Program-made: the position numbers and the translations under genes | Shown: in pieces, positions 10,221 to 24,699 of the stretch | Layout: every line of letters begins with the position of its first letter | How positions within the stretch are numbered: the stretch's first letter is position 1 | The notes under the pieces: model-generated | Database searches by the model: none | The model's input: the letters and a program-made list of their open reading frames with translations, nothing else | What the model was told of the DNA's origin: nothing | DNA from: Homarus americanus | Lineage: Eukaryota; Arthropoda; Malacostraca; Decapoda; Nephropidae | Length of the DNA: 64,000 nt | Direction: 5' to 3' | Assembly: GCF_018991925.1 (NCBI RefSeq) | Contig: NW_024735554.1 | Location: forward strand, 651,383 to 715,382

Positions 10221-11892
10221 TAGGGTGTGACAGTTGCCCCAACTTTGTCCTACAATGCTGTTCAAAATTTTGGTTTTGTATATTGACATAAAAAATACCC
10301 ACGTGCAATTTTTTGAAGATTCATTTATATTTGAGTGAGCACCAGCAATTTGAAAAATAGCGATTTTGCTTATACGACATACGCGCCTATATATGAGATT
10401 ACACAACCATCATTAGGGATATTAACACAAATCATTTGCCTTTCTTAATTAAAAGCTGTTATCACTAACACAAAAAAGTTAATCATTCTTATTCTCTCAT
10501 GGTACATTAAGGGGTTTTATCATATATTCACAAGGTATTATTTCTCTAGAGGAAGAAACCATGATTTCTGTTCGGAAACAGATGATCGCTTGCGCTGATT
10601 AGGAACACGGAATCTGTCATTTTCAACTACTTGAAGGACTTCTTGAAAGCGCTCCTCATCCCTGGCAACATTAAGAAAGTCATGGCAAAGTTTTACACCA
10701 CGCTCTGCAGCCTCATTGACGACCTGAAGCTTGTCCGCAACCCGTTTCATGTTCAGGTAGTCGTCATGATCCGCCCATTCACTGGCTGGACTGTGGAGAA
10801 ACTGATAGGGCATGCCTAAAATGGTGAAGAACCGGCTTGAGTCAGGCCCAATTAGGTCCACCAGGGCAGTGCCACTTTCTGGGACAGGAGGGAAGATATG
10901 GCTATCCATAGCCCCCATGATTGAGCCCCACTCTCTTAGTAACTTCAGTGCCTTCATGGCAAAGAAGGGCCTTCCTCATCTCCTCTTTTGTCCTTTCTTG
11001 TACTTGGGACGAGAACAAAGCCAGTGGGGCCAACTCCTCAGTTAGGTACCATGTGTGTCTACCGAGTGCCACACGTGCTTTGTCAACTATTGTGGCGTCA
11101 TATAGGGCAAATTCAGCTACGGTTTCGACCAAATTCAAGTCATTCAGTGGCGCACTTGCTGGAACGGGGCAAACAATCCACCATGGGACATAAACAGTGA
11201 CTGTGAACACAGCAAATCGTTCTAACTTGCTAATTTGACTTTTAGTCATAACCTCGGCTTTGGGAAACTGCTCTTTGATCTGGTCTGACAAAAGAACAAT
11301 CTTGAGGGTATAGAGCAGCTTAGCCATCCACCTTGCTTTGTGAAGTGCGCCGGGGTAGACCATCGTGAAGTTCACTGGCTCGGATCCTTTAGTTACAAAC
11401 AGCAGACAAAGCTCTACCAGCTCCTTGTAGTCGCCACGTGTAAAAGGTTGGGCTAGAGATTCACGGAAGAAGTCAGCCATCTCCTACTGGCGCTCCTCAA
11501 ACACTCCAGGCATTGCGGGGTAGTAGTATTTCTTTTTTTCATTGTACGCCAGTTGAGAGAAATGGGTCTTGAACCTAGAAATGCAATTATTGAGATAATT
11601 GTATTTCGTACTAATCTATAATATTGTTTTAGGGGTATTAAGATTGATATGATCGATCATTTGTTTGGTGTAAGTATATCTTATAAGTCTAATAAAAGAA
11701 ATTACACTAAATTTGTTCAATAGATAATAATATTCCTTGTTATTTTGTAAAGCTGACGGTGCTAGCTCAAACATGCACCGATCTCCAAGAAAATTTACAG
11801 GGGTGTTTACTAGATAAATACACAACACTAAAACTTTGAACAGCATTGTAGGACCATTTGTTTTATTTTTTGAGGGCAATGGTCACACCCTA
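10221..11892 (-). mobile_element. TAGGGTGTG-family TIR transposon, deletion derivative (element 2)
   Basis: The left end TAGGGTGTGAC (10221-10231) is mirrored at the right end (11882-11892). A subterminal inverted repeat of about 24 bp, containing tcctacaatgctgttcaaa, lies 26 bp inside the left end and about 45 bp inside the right end. The 8-bp CTGTATAT flanks both sides (10213-10220, 11893-11900). It encodes the C-terminal half of a transposase-like protein on the minus strand. Its termini match those of element 1 at 20376-23159. Confidence 0.8.
10538..11519 (-). pseudogene. Transposase-like protein, C-terminal half, frameshifted
   Basis: Two overlapping frames (11480-10902 and 10957-10538) form one broken ORF. 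An upstream in-frame stretch reading PAMPGVFEERQ is cut off by a stop just before the ATG at 11480. Visible features are TRGDYKELVELCLLF, the motif ALHKARWMAKLLYTLKI (the H-x-A/S-R-W signature also seen as SHSRWLTTALRF in element 1), WYLTEELAPLALF, and at the C-terminus NEAAERGVKLCHDFLN followed by a basic tail. From memory, proteins of this type occur as unclassified repeats in many invertebrates, with an upstream DTTxxNTG and C-x-HH RNase H-like half that is missing here. It is probably inactive. Confidence 0.6.
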
Positions 11893-11900
11893 CTGTATAT

Positions 11901-12360
11901 ATTACATTCAGTGTGTCGAATCTGACAATCTGTAAAATACCTGTGAAAATATAACATCGAGTAACATAAGCTACCATAACATAACGTAACTTTACCTAAC
12001 CTAACATAACATAACGTAATGAAACCTAATCTACTCCGGGGCTCCACCCTGTATATCTACATGATGGGAAGGGGGGGTGTCTTCAACACCCCCATCCCCA
12101 GCACAGGCCATTCTTCCTCAGTTTTTTTGTGTGGGGATATTGAACCGACACGGCCTTAATTCCTTACTAAACTTTTCCCATATGTTCCCTAACCCGTCAT
12201 ATGTTTTTTTTCTTCATATAAAGATTATATCTCACTGTTTTATATTGCATTATTTGTTTCTTCTCGCCCGATGTACGTGTTGACGTTTGTTGTAAATATC
12301 TCAGTGAGGATGACTTACTGTCTCTATATTGTAGTGAGAACTACAAAACTTTTTTACACT
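11901..12360. other. Spacer with AACAT/AACCT repeat traces
   Basis: 11970-12030 holds imperfect AACAT and CCTAA pentamers. No gene is supported in the rest. Confidence 0.6.
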
Positions 12361-12364
12361 TCAC

Positions 12365-12705
12365 ACTAAACCTAACCTAACCTAACCTAACCTAATCTCT
12401 AACCTGACCTAACCTAACCAAACCTAATCTCTAACCTGACCTAACCTAACCTGGCCTGACCTAACCTAACCTCTAATATGACCTAACCTAACCTGACCTG
12501 ACCTGCCCTGACCTAACCTGACCTGACCTGACCTAACCAAACTTAACCTAACCTATCCTAATCTAACCTCTAACCTGACCTATTCAAACCTAATCTAACC
12601 TTTAACTTAACCTGTAACCTACCACAACATAACATAACATAACATAACATAATATAACATAACATAACACAACATAACATAACATAATATGACATAACAT
12701 ACGAA
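12365..12705. repeat. Interstitial telomere-like CCTAA/TTAGG array with AACAT extension
   Basis: Repeated cctaa and cctga pentamers, with variants, run from 12365 to about 12620 and grade into aacat pentamers at 12622-12705. CCTAA is the complement of TTAGG, the telomere unit of most arthropods. Numerous ctga and tctaa variants show that the array is old. Confidence 0.85.
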
Positions 12706-12784
12706 AAAATGTTATATAAGAGTGTTCCTGTGATAAATGTACAGTGTTTGTCAGGTGTTTCATGGGAGCTGCGACAGTCAGATT

Positions 12785-12960
12785 TTTGTTAATGTTGTTA
12801 TTGATATTGCTGTTGTTGTTGTTGTTATTAAGGTTATTGTTGATATTATTGTTGTTATTATTGTTGTTGTTGTTGATATTGTTGTTGTTATTGTTGGTGA
12901 TATTGTTTTTGTTATTGTTGTTGTTGTAGATGATATTGGTGGTGTTGTTATTTTTATTGT
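12785..12960. repeat. GTT/ATT trinucleotide microsatellite
   Basis: Imperfect gttattgttgtt units. Frames through it encode only Val/Ile or Leu runs and are artefacts. Confidence 0.9.
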
Positions 12961-13139
12961 TTTTATTTACTTTGTATCTGAATTTTCCTGGCTGAATAAA
13001 TTATTTCAATTCTAATTTCTACCCAAAATTTTTTTTTTCTGAAAATTACAAATTAACACTAATTTTACATAAAGGAAGCTCAACTGCCTAAATCATTCCG
13101 AGCACATCAATTAAATACACTTATAAATATTATTCATAC

Positions 13140-13183
13140 ATGTGTGTGTGTGTGTGTGTGTGTGCGTGTGTGTGTGTGTGTGT
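13140..13183. repeat. (GT)n microsatellite
   Basis: About 22 GT dinucleotides with a single gc interruption. Confidence 0.95.
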
Positions 13184-13414
13184 ATATACCAGTACCTACC
13201 TATATAAACCCAACTAACATGGCACCTGTGTTCATAAGTTAGTACAGGTAATAAAAAAGGGTGAACCCTTCTTCACCCGGAAACATAACTACTACACATG
13301 TAATAACTTACCTCCGCTCCCTCCTCCCTCACACGAACACCTTTAATAGTCGCTTACATCTAAAAAGGTTTCTCGCTAGCTACTTTATGAAGCTTGAGTT
13401 AAACTAAATTTGAA

Positions 13415-16920
<3,506 letters not shown>

Positions 16921-16958
16921 ATATATATATATATGGTGCAACTAAATCACTGTAGATA

Positions 16959-16996
<38 letters not shown>

Positions 16997-16997
16997 C
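16921..16997. repeat. Compound AT/GT/GA microsatellite
   Basis: An (AT)n run at 16921-16934, (GT)n at 16959-16975 and (GA)n at 16976-16996. Confidence 0.9.
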
Positions 16998-17705
16998 TGG
17001 TGTATGTATGCTAGTGTATGTCTAAGTTTTGTGCATGTTTGTGCGTGTGTACAAGGGTGTAAGAGTGCAACAAATATATCCATGTGTTTGCGTACTGTAC
17101 ACAGTCCTAGGTGTAGCAGAACTTTGACGTGCCAGAAGATCAGTTTCACATTTTATCGGCTATACTGTACAGCCCTCGACAATTTACCAGGGAGACGAGT
17201 TGTGGTGCTTGTGACGCTCACTATTTTATCAGCTGGCCTGGTCCTGCTAACACCTGTCACCCGCCAAGAGCAAAAAAAATGTATGACAAGGCTTTGGCCT
17301 CCAGTGACCCCAGTTTAGAGGAAAGACTTGAACTTTTTTTAAGTTCACGAGAAAAGCCAATTTGTGTTTTTTGCATGTTTTGTGTGAAATGGAATACGGG
17401 AGAATACAATTTAGTAAGCGAATTCTTAGTATTGATGAGGTGGTGAATATAAGTGTCCAAGGATTATCAGATGGTGCATTGGGGTAGGTTATGTGGCCTG
17501 TGACTGACTTGTTGTTAGTTACAACCCCCGGATAGCCCTCTTTTTGAAGAGATGGAGAAAGGTATAATCCTTCCTGTTTGAATAAGGACTGTCCCTCCTC
17601 ACGACAAAACATGGTAAGTTAAAGACAACAGAAGGTCTCAGAGCAAGTTGTAGACCCCAGAGGATCACTATGGATGACTTATCCGAGTTAAAAGACTCCC
17701 TTGAC
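16998..17705. other. Non-coding sequence, no gene seen
   Basis: No recognisable domain or repeat unit in this stretch. Confidence 0.5.
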
Positions 17706-17850
17706 GCTCGATAATCAGGAACGACGACTCGATAATTCGAAATATTGGGCAGATAATCCGGAATATCGGTTCGACAATCCGGATTATTGGGTCGATTATC
17801 CAGAAAATCATCTCGCCAATCTGATTGGCTATATAATCCGGAATATCAAG
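17705..17850. repeat. 21-bp minisatellite, about six copies
   Basis: Imperfect units of the type tcgataatccggaatattgg recur with a period of about 21 bp. Because the period is a multiple of three, the minus frame stays open and reads as repeated IIRIVEP-like heptads. Confidence 0.75.
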
Positions 17851-18223
17851 GTGCAAAAGATCCACTAGACATGAAAAAGAAATAGATTCTATTACAACCA
17901 TTAGATAACGTATACTTCAGCTATATTGGTGCTTAGCGAGCTGAACATTAGCAATGACCATAAACTCCTTTAGGATATTAAAAGAAATAAACTGGTACCA
18001 CCTTTGGAAAGATCTTAAACAAGATACAACCTTTGGTTATTTCAGAAACTCTGGGGACCAATTTAATTTACCTTATAAATGAACTAAAAAAAGACACAAT
18101 GTTTAAAACAATACTGCTGAGGCTTCTGATTTCGAAGATACTAACCAAAACGTAAGGAAAATATAATAAGAATAAGCTGTAGGAACAAAAATATTATGAG
18201 CTTTTTACCTTAAAAAAAGTAAC

Positions 18224-18265
<42 letters not shown>

Positions 18266-18855
18266 CGTTCCAGTTTTACATGATGTTTACTTAGGAAATC
18301 TCCCTTTGTAAACATTCTTCAGTACATTCTTTCCTGAAAAACATCAATATTGGGGTAAACGTTTTGTTGGGTTCACAACACATTACCTTAGTACCTCCGT
18401 CAGATGGAGACTTGAAATTGAAAATAAATTCTTGGATAACAATGCTTCTTCGTCTCTATCAGTTTATTTTCTGTCCTTCGGGTCGGAAGTTTGTGTGTGT
18501 TTTGTGTTTATAGCGTCTGTCATTTAATCTCCCTACTTCAATTTGTCAATACCAACACTGTTTTGTTTTTATTTTGTTTTTGTTTATGTTTACCGTAAAT
18601 GTTTATGTTTTTGTTGTTGTTGTTGTTACTGTTACTGTTATTCCTAGTTATTATCATTATTGTTAAGTAGTTTTTGTATCTATTGGATTACTGAAGGATT
18701 AATCTCAATGCTTTATGATGTGAGTGTTGGTTGGTGAGGAGAGTCATCTTAACACTGCAGTGCTCTTATCTTTACTCTTAATCTACTTCAGCACACATTA
18801 CTACTACTACTTTGCTGTCACTAGGAATCGAGTATGACGATCATCTAGCTATGAT
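17851..18855. other. Non-coding sequence with a (GT)n tract
   Basis: A GT microsatellite lies at 18226-18264. A TTTGTT/GTT-rich tract lies at 18560-18640. No gene seen. Confidence 0.6.
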
Positions 18856-18859
18856 ACAA

Positions 18860-20375
18860 TGATACGAGGTATTAAGTTTGTCACCTAGGTTGGTGAGTTT
18901 TGATGTGACTAAACAGGCCGATACGGGACCCACAGGGTAGTCCACATTCATTACACATGTGAAGGGCTGAATCTAGTGCGAAGGGGCGTTGGCAGCGTCT
19001 TTCCGGCGTTGGCGCTTGCCTGCCTCGGTTTGTAATCGGGCTAACTCGAAAATATTGACAACTTCTCGTATGGTGCTCCTCCAAGCGTTACTATGTGGAG
19101 TAATCGACTCCCAGGTAAGGGGGTCGAATTGGCACTTTTTCACGTTTGTCTTAAGACTATCCTTATACCTTTTCAATTGGCCACCGGAATTACGTTTACT
19201 ATTCGTTAGGTGACTGTAAAGTAGCTGCTTGGGCAATCTACTGTCGTTCTTGCGGGTAATATGGCCAGTCCAGCGTAGGTGTTCATAGATAATGGTAGCC
19301 TCGATGTTCCTACAGATGGTGTAAGCAAAAATACTGGCATTTGTTCTTTTGTCTTCCCAGCAAACTCGGAGGATGGAACGTAGACTACGTTGGTGAAAGT
19401 TTTCAAGTGCCTTGAGGTGCCTCCTGAATATGAATCATGTCTCACTGCCAAATAGCAGGGTGGGGAGAAGCACTGCTCGATGTACGTGCAGCTTTGTAGA
19501 TAATTTCAGCTCCCTACAGCTGAAGATACGGTTTCGGAGTCTGCCAAAGGCTTGAGATGCACATCTGATCCGATGCTGAATATCTTCATCAATTTATGCG
19601 GTGGTGGGCAGGTGGGAGCCGAGATACCGAAAGTGGGTAACATTAGAGAGGGTAGTACCATTAAGCAGGGTGCATGGTGGAGGTGTGTTCGAACCAGGGG
19701 CATGTTGAAAGATAATCTAAATCTTACGTACATTCACCTCAAGACCGAAGTGTGCATACGCATCTGCGTAGGTGTTCAGGATCTCCTGTAGGTCGTGTTG
19801 AGAGTGAACTTCAAGGATGAGGTCGTCTGCATACTGCAGTTTAGTAATGGAAGCTGCCGACACCCTCGTCCTTGCCTGGAGTCGTTTTATGTTGAAAAGA
19901 CCCCCTGCACCTGGTACGCAATGTCTATCCCGCCGGCTGAATTGTCACTGGCATGAGTAAAGTAAAGAGCCAAGAAAATGAAAAAGAAAGTTGGTAACAG
20001 TACACACCCTTGTTTAACCCCTGTTTGGATGGAGAAGAACTCAGACTGGGTGCCGTTGTGCAGGACACTGCCGTTCATACCGTCGTGGAGTTACCTCACA
20101 ATGGCGATGAATTTTGGTGGGCTTCCCTGTTGACCGAATCGAAGGCCTTGGTTAGGTCGATGAAAACCATGTACTGGTCACGACGCTGTTCTCTGCACTG
20201 TTCCTGTATCTGGCGGGCAGCAAAGATCATGTCAGTGGTGCCAAGTGATGGTCTAAAACCACATTAAGATTCTGGGAGGAAATTTTCCGCCTCAGGAAGA
20301 AGTCTGTTTAGGACGACTCGGGCGATAATCTTGGCAGCTACGGAGAGCAGCGAGATTACACGGTAGTTGTCACAG
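18860..20375 (-). pseudogene. LINE (non-LTR) reverse transcriptase, 3' portion
   Basis: The downstream half of a LINE whose upstream half is at 23160-23650. Read right to left it continues YRVISLLSVAAKIIAR, then the motif A region (FIDLTKAFDSVNREALW), QTGVKQGCVL (motif B), KLQYADDL (motif C, both Asp present), a connection region, and a C-terminal stretch PKQLLYSHLTNSKRNSGGQ followed by a C2H2 finger (CNECGLPCG, then HIKTH) that ends near 18889. Stops and frameshifts interrupt it several times (for example PES-stop-CGF near 20265). The type resembles RTE-like or related APE-type LINEs with a terminal zinc finger. Confidence 0.75.
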
Positions 20376-23159
20376 TAGGGTGTGTCATAGGAGGGAAGAT
20401 CAGCTAAAACTAATGGCTGCTTGTGTCAGGACGAGGAACCAAAAATCCAGCCATCTCAGTCACTATCTTGGGTCTGGGAGAGAGCTCCTGAAGTCGGAGT
20501 TGCCTACATTGAGAGATGCTTTGAGATACGGTGTTTTAATCAGGCAAATCAGTGAAAAGAACCAAAGAACTTACACAAACAAAGACATTGCCAGTGATAT
20601 GACCAAAGCTGTCTTGGCACAGTACACTCTGGCTAACGCTCAGTTCAAGCCTCCAGTCATAACAAGTCAGAAGAAGATTAGTGAGAGACTGCGAGCCAGT
20701 TGGGAAAAGGCAAGAGATATCTCTCTTGGGAGAGGAAAACTTGCAGTTGAGGACAGCTTTGCCAAGCAACTGGACCAGTTATTTGACATAATTACTTGCA
20801 AGTGCCCAATTGTTCTCTGTCCTGAGTTTGGATGCGATCGTGACTGTAAATCCGAGGCCCACATCTCCTGTATTTGCAAGCGTGAACTGAAGATTCCTGT
20901 GATCGAACTAGCATTTGTCAAAGCACAGAGAGAGAAGACTGGCAGTATAGGGGCTCTCATGATTTCTAGCCAAGATATTCCGGAGTCCAAGAGACAGGAG
21001 ACTGCCACAGAGAGACAGAAGAGGAGAAGAGTTGCCGAGGAAAAGAGACTTGAGAAGGCCCAGGGTGAGGTAAAAAAGGCCGATGATTGGAGTCAAGCTG
21101 ATTCAGAGTTTAATGACTTCCCCATGGCTGATCCGAGTGCTGACCAAGAGAATGGTGACTTTGTCCCTAACCCAGAAAATAATGATCCCAAACCTTCCAG
21201 GCATAAGATTCGAAATAGGAAAGATATCCCGAGCATAGCTCTGGCCAGCATGCGACACCACACTGGTCTCAGAGAAACTGCAGAGATAGCAACAGCTGCC
21301 TGGATTGACGGTGGTTTGATAACACCTGATGATGTTCACCTGGTGATAGATCATAACAAAGTAAGGAGAGCTCAGGAGAAACTTGTCAGTAACCTAGAAG
21401 AGGAGTTTGATAAGGGGATAAAAGAAAATGGAATCAATTGTTTGTTCTTTGATGGGAGAAGGGATGACACTAAAGTGTTCATGAAAGTTGGAGATTCTGA
21501 CAAGTTGTTCCCTGCCATGGTGAAGGAGGAACACTACTCCTGCTGCAGTGAACCAGGAGGGAAGTATTTGTGGCATTTCACTCCAGAGAAAGATGACATC
21601 AGGAAACCAGCTGAGATAGTGGCAGATAACATTGTGAACTGGCTCAGAGAGAGGAACGTAGACCAGACCCTGCAGGCCATTGGAGGGGACAGCACCAACA
21701 CGAACACAGGGTGGCAAGGGGGGTCATACAGTGGATAGAGCGGAAGATTGGGAGGAAGCTGGTCTGGATTGTTTGTGACCTCCACACCAACGAGTTGCCA
21801 CTCAGACATCTGATCCAGGAGCTGGATGGCAAGACTCTTTCAAACAACAGATGGTCTGGTCCTCTTGGCAAGATGCTGGACTCTGCCACTGAGTTAGAAA
21901 TAAATCCGAGCTTTGAAAAAATCACAGTTGGCCCTCCACTCGTTGAGCTTGCACATACTGTCATTGACGACCTGAGTACTGACCAGTACTATGGTTACAT
22001 GATTTGCAGTGCCATCAAAACTGGGGTCATGCCTGATAGACTTGCTTACCTGCAGATAGGTCCAGTCTCACATTCTAGGTGGCTCACAACGGCTCTCAGG
22101 TTCTGCAGAATTTGGGTCGCTCATCATAAACTGAAAGGGAACCAGCTTCACAACCTGAGACTTATTGTCCAATTCATCGTGAGTGTCTACTTGCCAAATT
22201 GGTTCAACACCAAGGTCAAGTCATCGTTCTCCGAAGGTCCGAGGCATGTTCTCTTCCAGCTTGAGCTCCTGAGGAGTCAGCCAAGGAAGGTTGTTCAGAT
22301 TGTGGAGCAGACTGTGAGGAGATCTTCCTGGTATGCTCATCCCGAGGCAGTTCTGCAGACAATGCTCTGCAGTAAGGATAAGGAGGAGAGAAGAGTGGCA
22401 GTCAAAAAGATCTTGGATATGAGACTTATGAGAGGATCTGGGCATGACGAATCAGTAGGTGACGATTCCTTCAGGGTCAGGAAGACTCCTGAAGTCAATC
22501 TAGGTGCCAAGACCCTCACTGATCTCATAGATCTGGATAACATCCAGGCTGGCAGTGAGCCAGCTCTTACCTGCAGCCTCACCAATGTTCAAGTCAGAGC
22601 TTTCCTGGACAACCCCATGCATGTCCCTGCCTGGCCCTTCACACCCAGAGTATAGAGCGTTGTGTACAGCAAGTGAGCGAGGCCAGCAGTCACGTGTACA
22701 TCCAGGAGAGGAGGGAAGGCTACATCCGAGCTCAGGTGGTCAGCAGGGAGGTGATGAGTAGAAACAGAAGCAAGAAAGACATGTTCTCTATGGTGTGCAG
22801 CAACACCGGGTCGTAGTAATAAAACCGGTTTTTGTATTTGATGATTTTGTTTTCTAAAGGAATATTAAATTTAATAAATGTGTCAAGATCATTCGTTTCA
22901 CTATTCTGGATCATTTTCATCCTAATAAATTAACCTGATACATTTACTTTGCTTTAAATAAGCTATTTAGTGGTGTTGGTAAAAGGGTGGGAATACTGAA
23001 TTTTCATAAGATTTCAAGTTAAAATTTACCTAGCAAAAAATGAAAACTTTTCAAATCTGAAGATATCACGTGATTCTGCACATAGAACTACATCATTAAT
23101 ACCATGGGCCGATTTTTCAAACTCAAAAACAAAAATTCGCCTCCGTAAGACACACCCTA
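20376..23159 (+). mobile_element. TAGGGTGTG-family TIR transposon, near full length (element 1)
   Basis: The left end TAGGGTGTGTCATAGGAGG (20376) is mirrored at the right end ending 23159, where the complement reads TAGGGTGTGTCTTACGGAGG. Two substitutions separate about 19 aligned bases. The 9-bp TTGTCACAG flanks both ends (20367-20375 and 23160-23168). The flanks are the two halves of one LINE, whose protein reads ...GDRSDCDN then YRVISLL... when the element and one duplication are removed. The interior is nearly filled by one plus-strand gene. Confidence 0.9.
20413..22816 (+). pseudogene. Transposase-like protein of element 1 (RNase H-like DDE candidate), two single-base frameshifts
   Basis: A protein of roughly 800 residues. 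From the ATG at 20413 it has an N-terminal domain (LPTLRDALRYGVL), then a Cys/His cluster (CKCPIVLC...C...HISCICK, 20798-20885) that probably binds zinc, then the ELAF...TGSIGALMI block and an acidic linker. The second half has CLFFDGRRDD (Asp codon 21451), AIGGDSTNTNTG (Asp codon 21688), CDLHTNELPLRHL and SHSRWLTTALRF. The layout of two Asp motifs, a C-x2-H motif and an RW helix recalls hAT-type transposases. A run of six G at about 21715 lacks one base relative to the frame. A second shift near 22637 restores HTQSIERCVQQ and an ending at 22816. These two lesions could be real or sequencing errors. Family name unresolved. Confidence 0.7.
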
Positions 23160-23650
23160 TTGTCACAGTCTGACCGGTCACCCTCATTCTTATAAATATC
23201 GACAATGGAAGCTTCTTTTAGAGCGTGGAGGATTTCCGCCTTTACCCATATATTCTCCAGGAGAGAGTGGAGATGGCTAGTAAATAGAGGTCCTACTGCT
23301 TTATACACCTCGGCTGGGATTCCATCAGGCCCTAAGGTTTTGTTATTTTTTATCTGTTTGATGCCAGTCGCTACCTCATCTAGGGATGGACGATAGCTGA
23401 GGTGGGTCAGCTCTGGATGCTGAGGGACCTGTTGAAGTACTCAGGACATCCACATCGGTGTTTCGGTTGAGCAGTGAATGGTACTGCTCTTTCCAGCGCT
23501 CAAGGAGGCTTTCATTGTCTTTAATTATGGAGTTACCGTCGGATGAGCAGAGGGAAATAGTGCAAAAGAGGGTATGCAAGATTATTCCTACTCCACATAT
23601 CAAGAAGTGCTCAACACACTGATCCTCTCGGCTCTCTCTGACCATCACCA
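23160..23650 (-). pseudogene. LINE (non-LTR) ORF2, portion upstream of element 1
   Basis: Read right to left: DGNSIIKDNESLLERWKEQ, a short frameshift, then IKQIKNNKTLGPDGIPAE (RT finger region), VGPLFTSHLHSLLENIW and EASIVDIYKNEGDRSDCDN. It ends exactly at the insertion site of element 1 and continues at 20375. The shift near 23400 and the broken downstream half make it a pseudogene. Confidence 0.75.
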
Positions 23651-24029
23651 CGACCTCATCTGCAAATTCGGTGAGAAGCTTCTACACCATCCTCGACACC
23701 GGCTCCTACTACCACCCGAGATCCCTAGTCAGAGAATTGTTGTTCGACACCACAACTGCATACAGCCAATACGCGCGCGCGCGCACGCACACCCTTTTTT
23801 ACTACTACTACTACTAACTATGACTACTTATTTTTCTTTCTTTTAACGTGGCCTCCAGCCTCTCCCAATATCCACACCTTTGCCGCCTTTTTATTACCTT
23901 AAGATTTCTATCCTAATACATAAGTAGCTACCCTAGCTGTGTCGAGTTAGTTGAACCTCAGATCTAGACGGCATTCAGTGATTCTTGCCTCGTAATCAAT
24001 ATCTGCAACTGTTGTCGGCTTTGGGGCCG
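23651..24029. other. Non-coding spacer with CG/AC and CTA microsatellites
   Basis: A cgcgcgcgcgcacgcac run at 23771-23789 and a (cta)n run at 23799-23816. No gene seen. Confidence 0.6.
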
Positions 24030-24630
24030 ATGGTCTTGTTCCCCTGAGGCAAAGCAAAGCAGACCGAAGGAGAAAGAAGGACAGTCGACATCTCAATCAG
24101 GCTGCAACATAACTTCTGGTCTGTTGCTTTTGTTTGGATAACACCTCCGCGAGTCTGGCGTAGAAGCATCTTGCACTTGGTCCCATCCTGCCAGAGGTTG
24201 TGAACTCCAGAAGAATGAAGCTGCCTTGATGAACGTTCTGAATTCTCTACCCGTATTCCCTTATCTTGTCGTTCTCGTTCCTCCTGTGTGCAGAATTGAG
24301 AGCTAAGTTACTGTGACACGCGGCCATGGGATAAAAAATCCTGATGTCGAAGAAGGCTCGCTGTCCCGGCGTCCAGAATCCTAGAGCACTGACGTCAACA
24401 CGGGCTTCGTTGGATGTGTTTGAAGTCCTATATTGGAAATTCTCACCGTCCAATGAAAGGAGGGTCGGTTCTACCCTGACATCACGACAGATTTCCTTCA
24501 ACATATTTGCATTGAGATCCCATACTTCGTCATGCCTCATGCATATAAATTCCCCATTCTTGCACACCATGGCGTGATCGATGTCATAGGAAGAGCCACA
24601 TACGCATTGGGAGGGCAAACTGTAGGTTAT
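24030..24630 (-). pseudogene. Retroelement C-terminal module (CCHC-like and nuclease-like motifs), broken
   Basis: The minus frame 24618-24247 reads SQCVCGSSYDIDHAMVC...RHDEVWDL, then NTSNEARVDVSALGFW and RAFFDIRIFYP. It goes out of frame at the TAG near 24248 but continues by alignment of meaning (GSFILLEFTTSGRMG, RCRLSFFLLRS) to about 24035. A C-x-C, H-x3-C, RH arrangement followed by A-R-x-D-V and F-D-I-R suggests a zinc knuckle plus a restriction-like endonuclease fold, as at the C-terminus of some retroelements. This assignment is from memory of similar repeats in marine invertebrates and is tentative. Confidence 0.5.
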
Positions 24631-24699
24631 GTATCTATGCTACTGTGCCGAGTAGTAACCTAGTAAATAAGCTACTGTGCCGAGTAGCATTTATATATG

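Noticed and set aside
12737..13015. Val/Ile-rich membrane-like frame
   Set aside because: It is produced by GTT/ATT repeats.
19506..19791. Plus-strand frames opposite the LINE
   Set aside because: The minus strand carries recognisable RT motifs; these are shadows.
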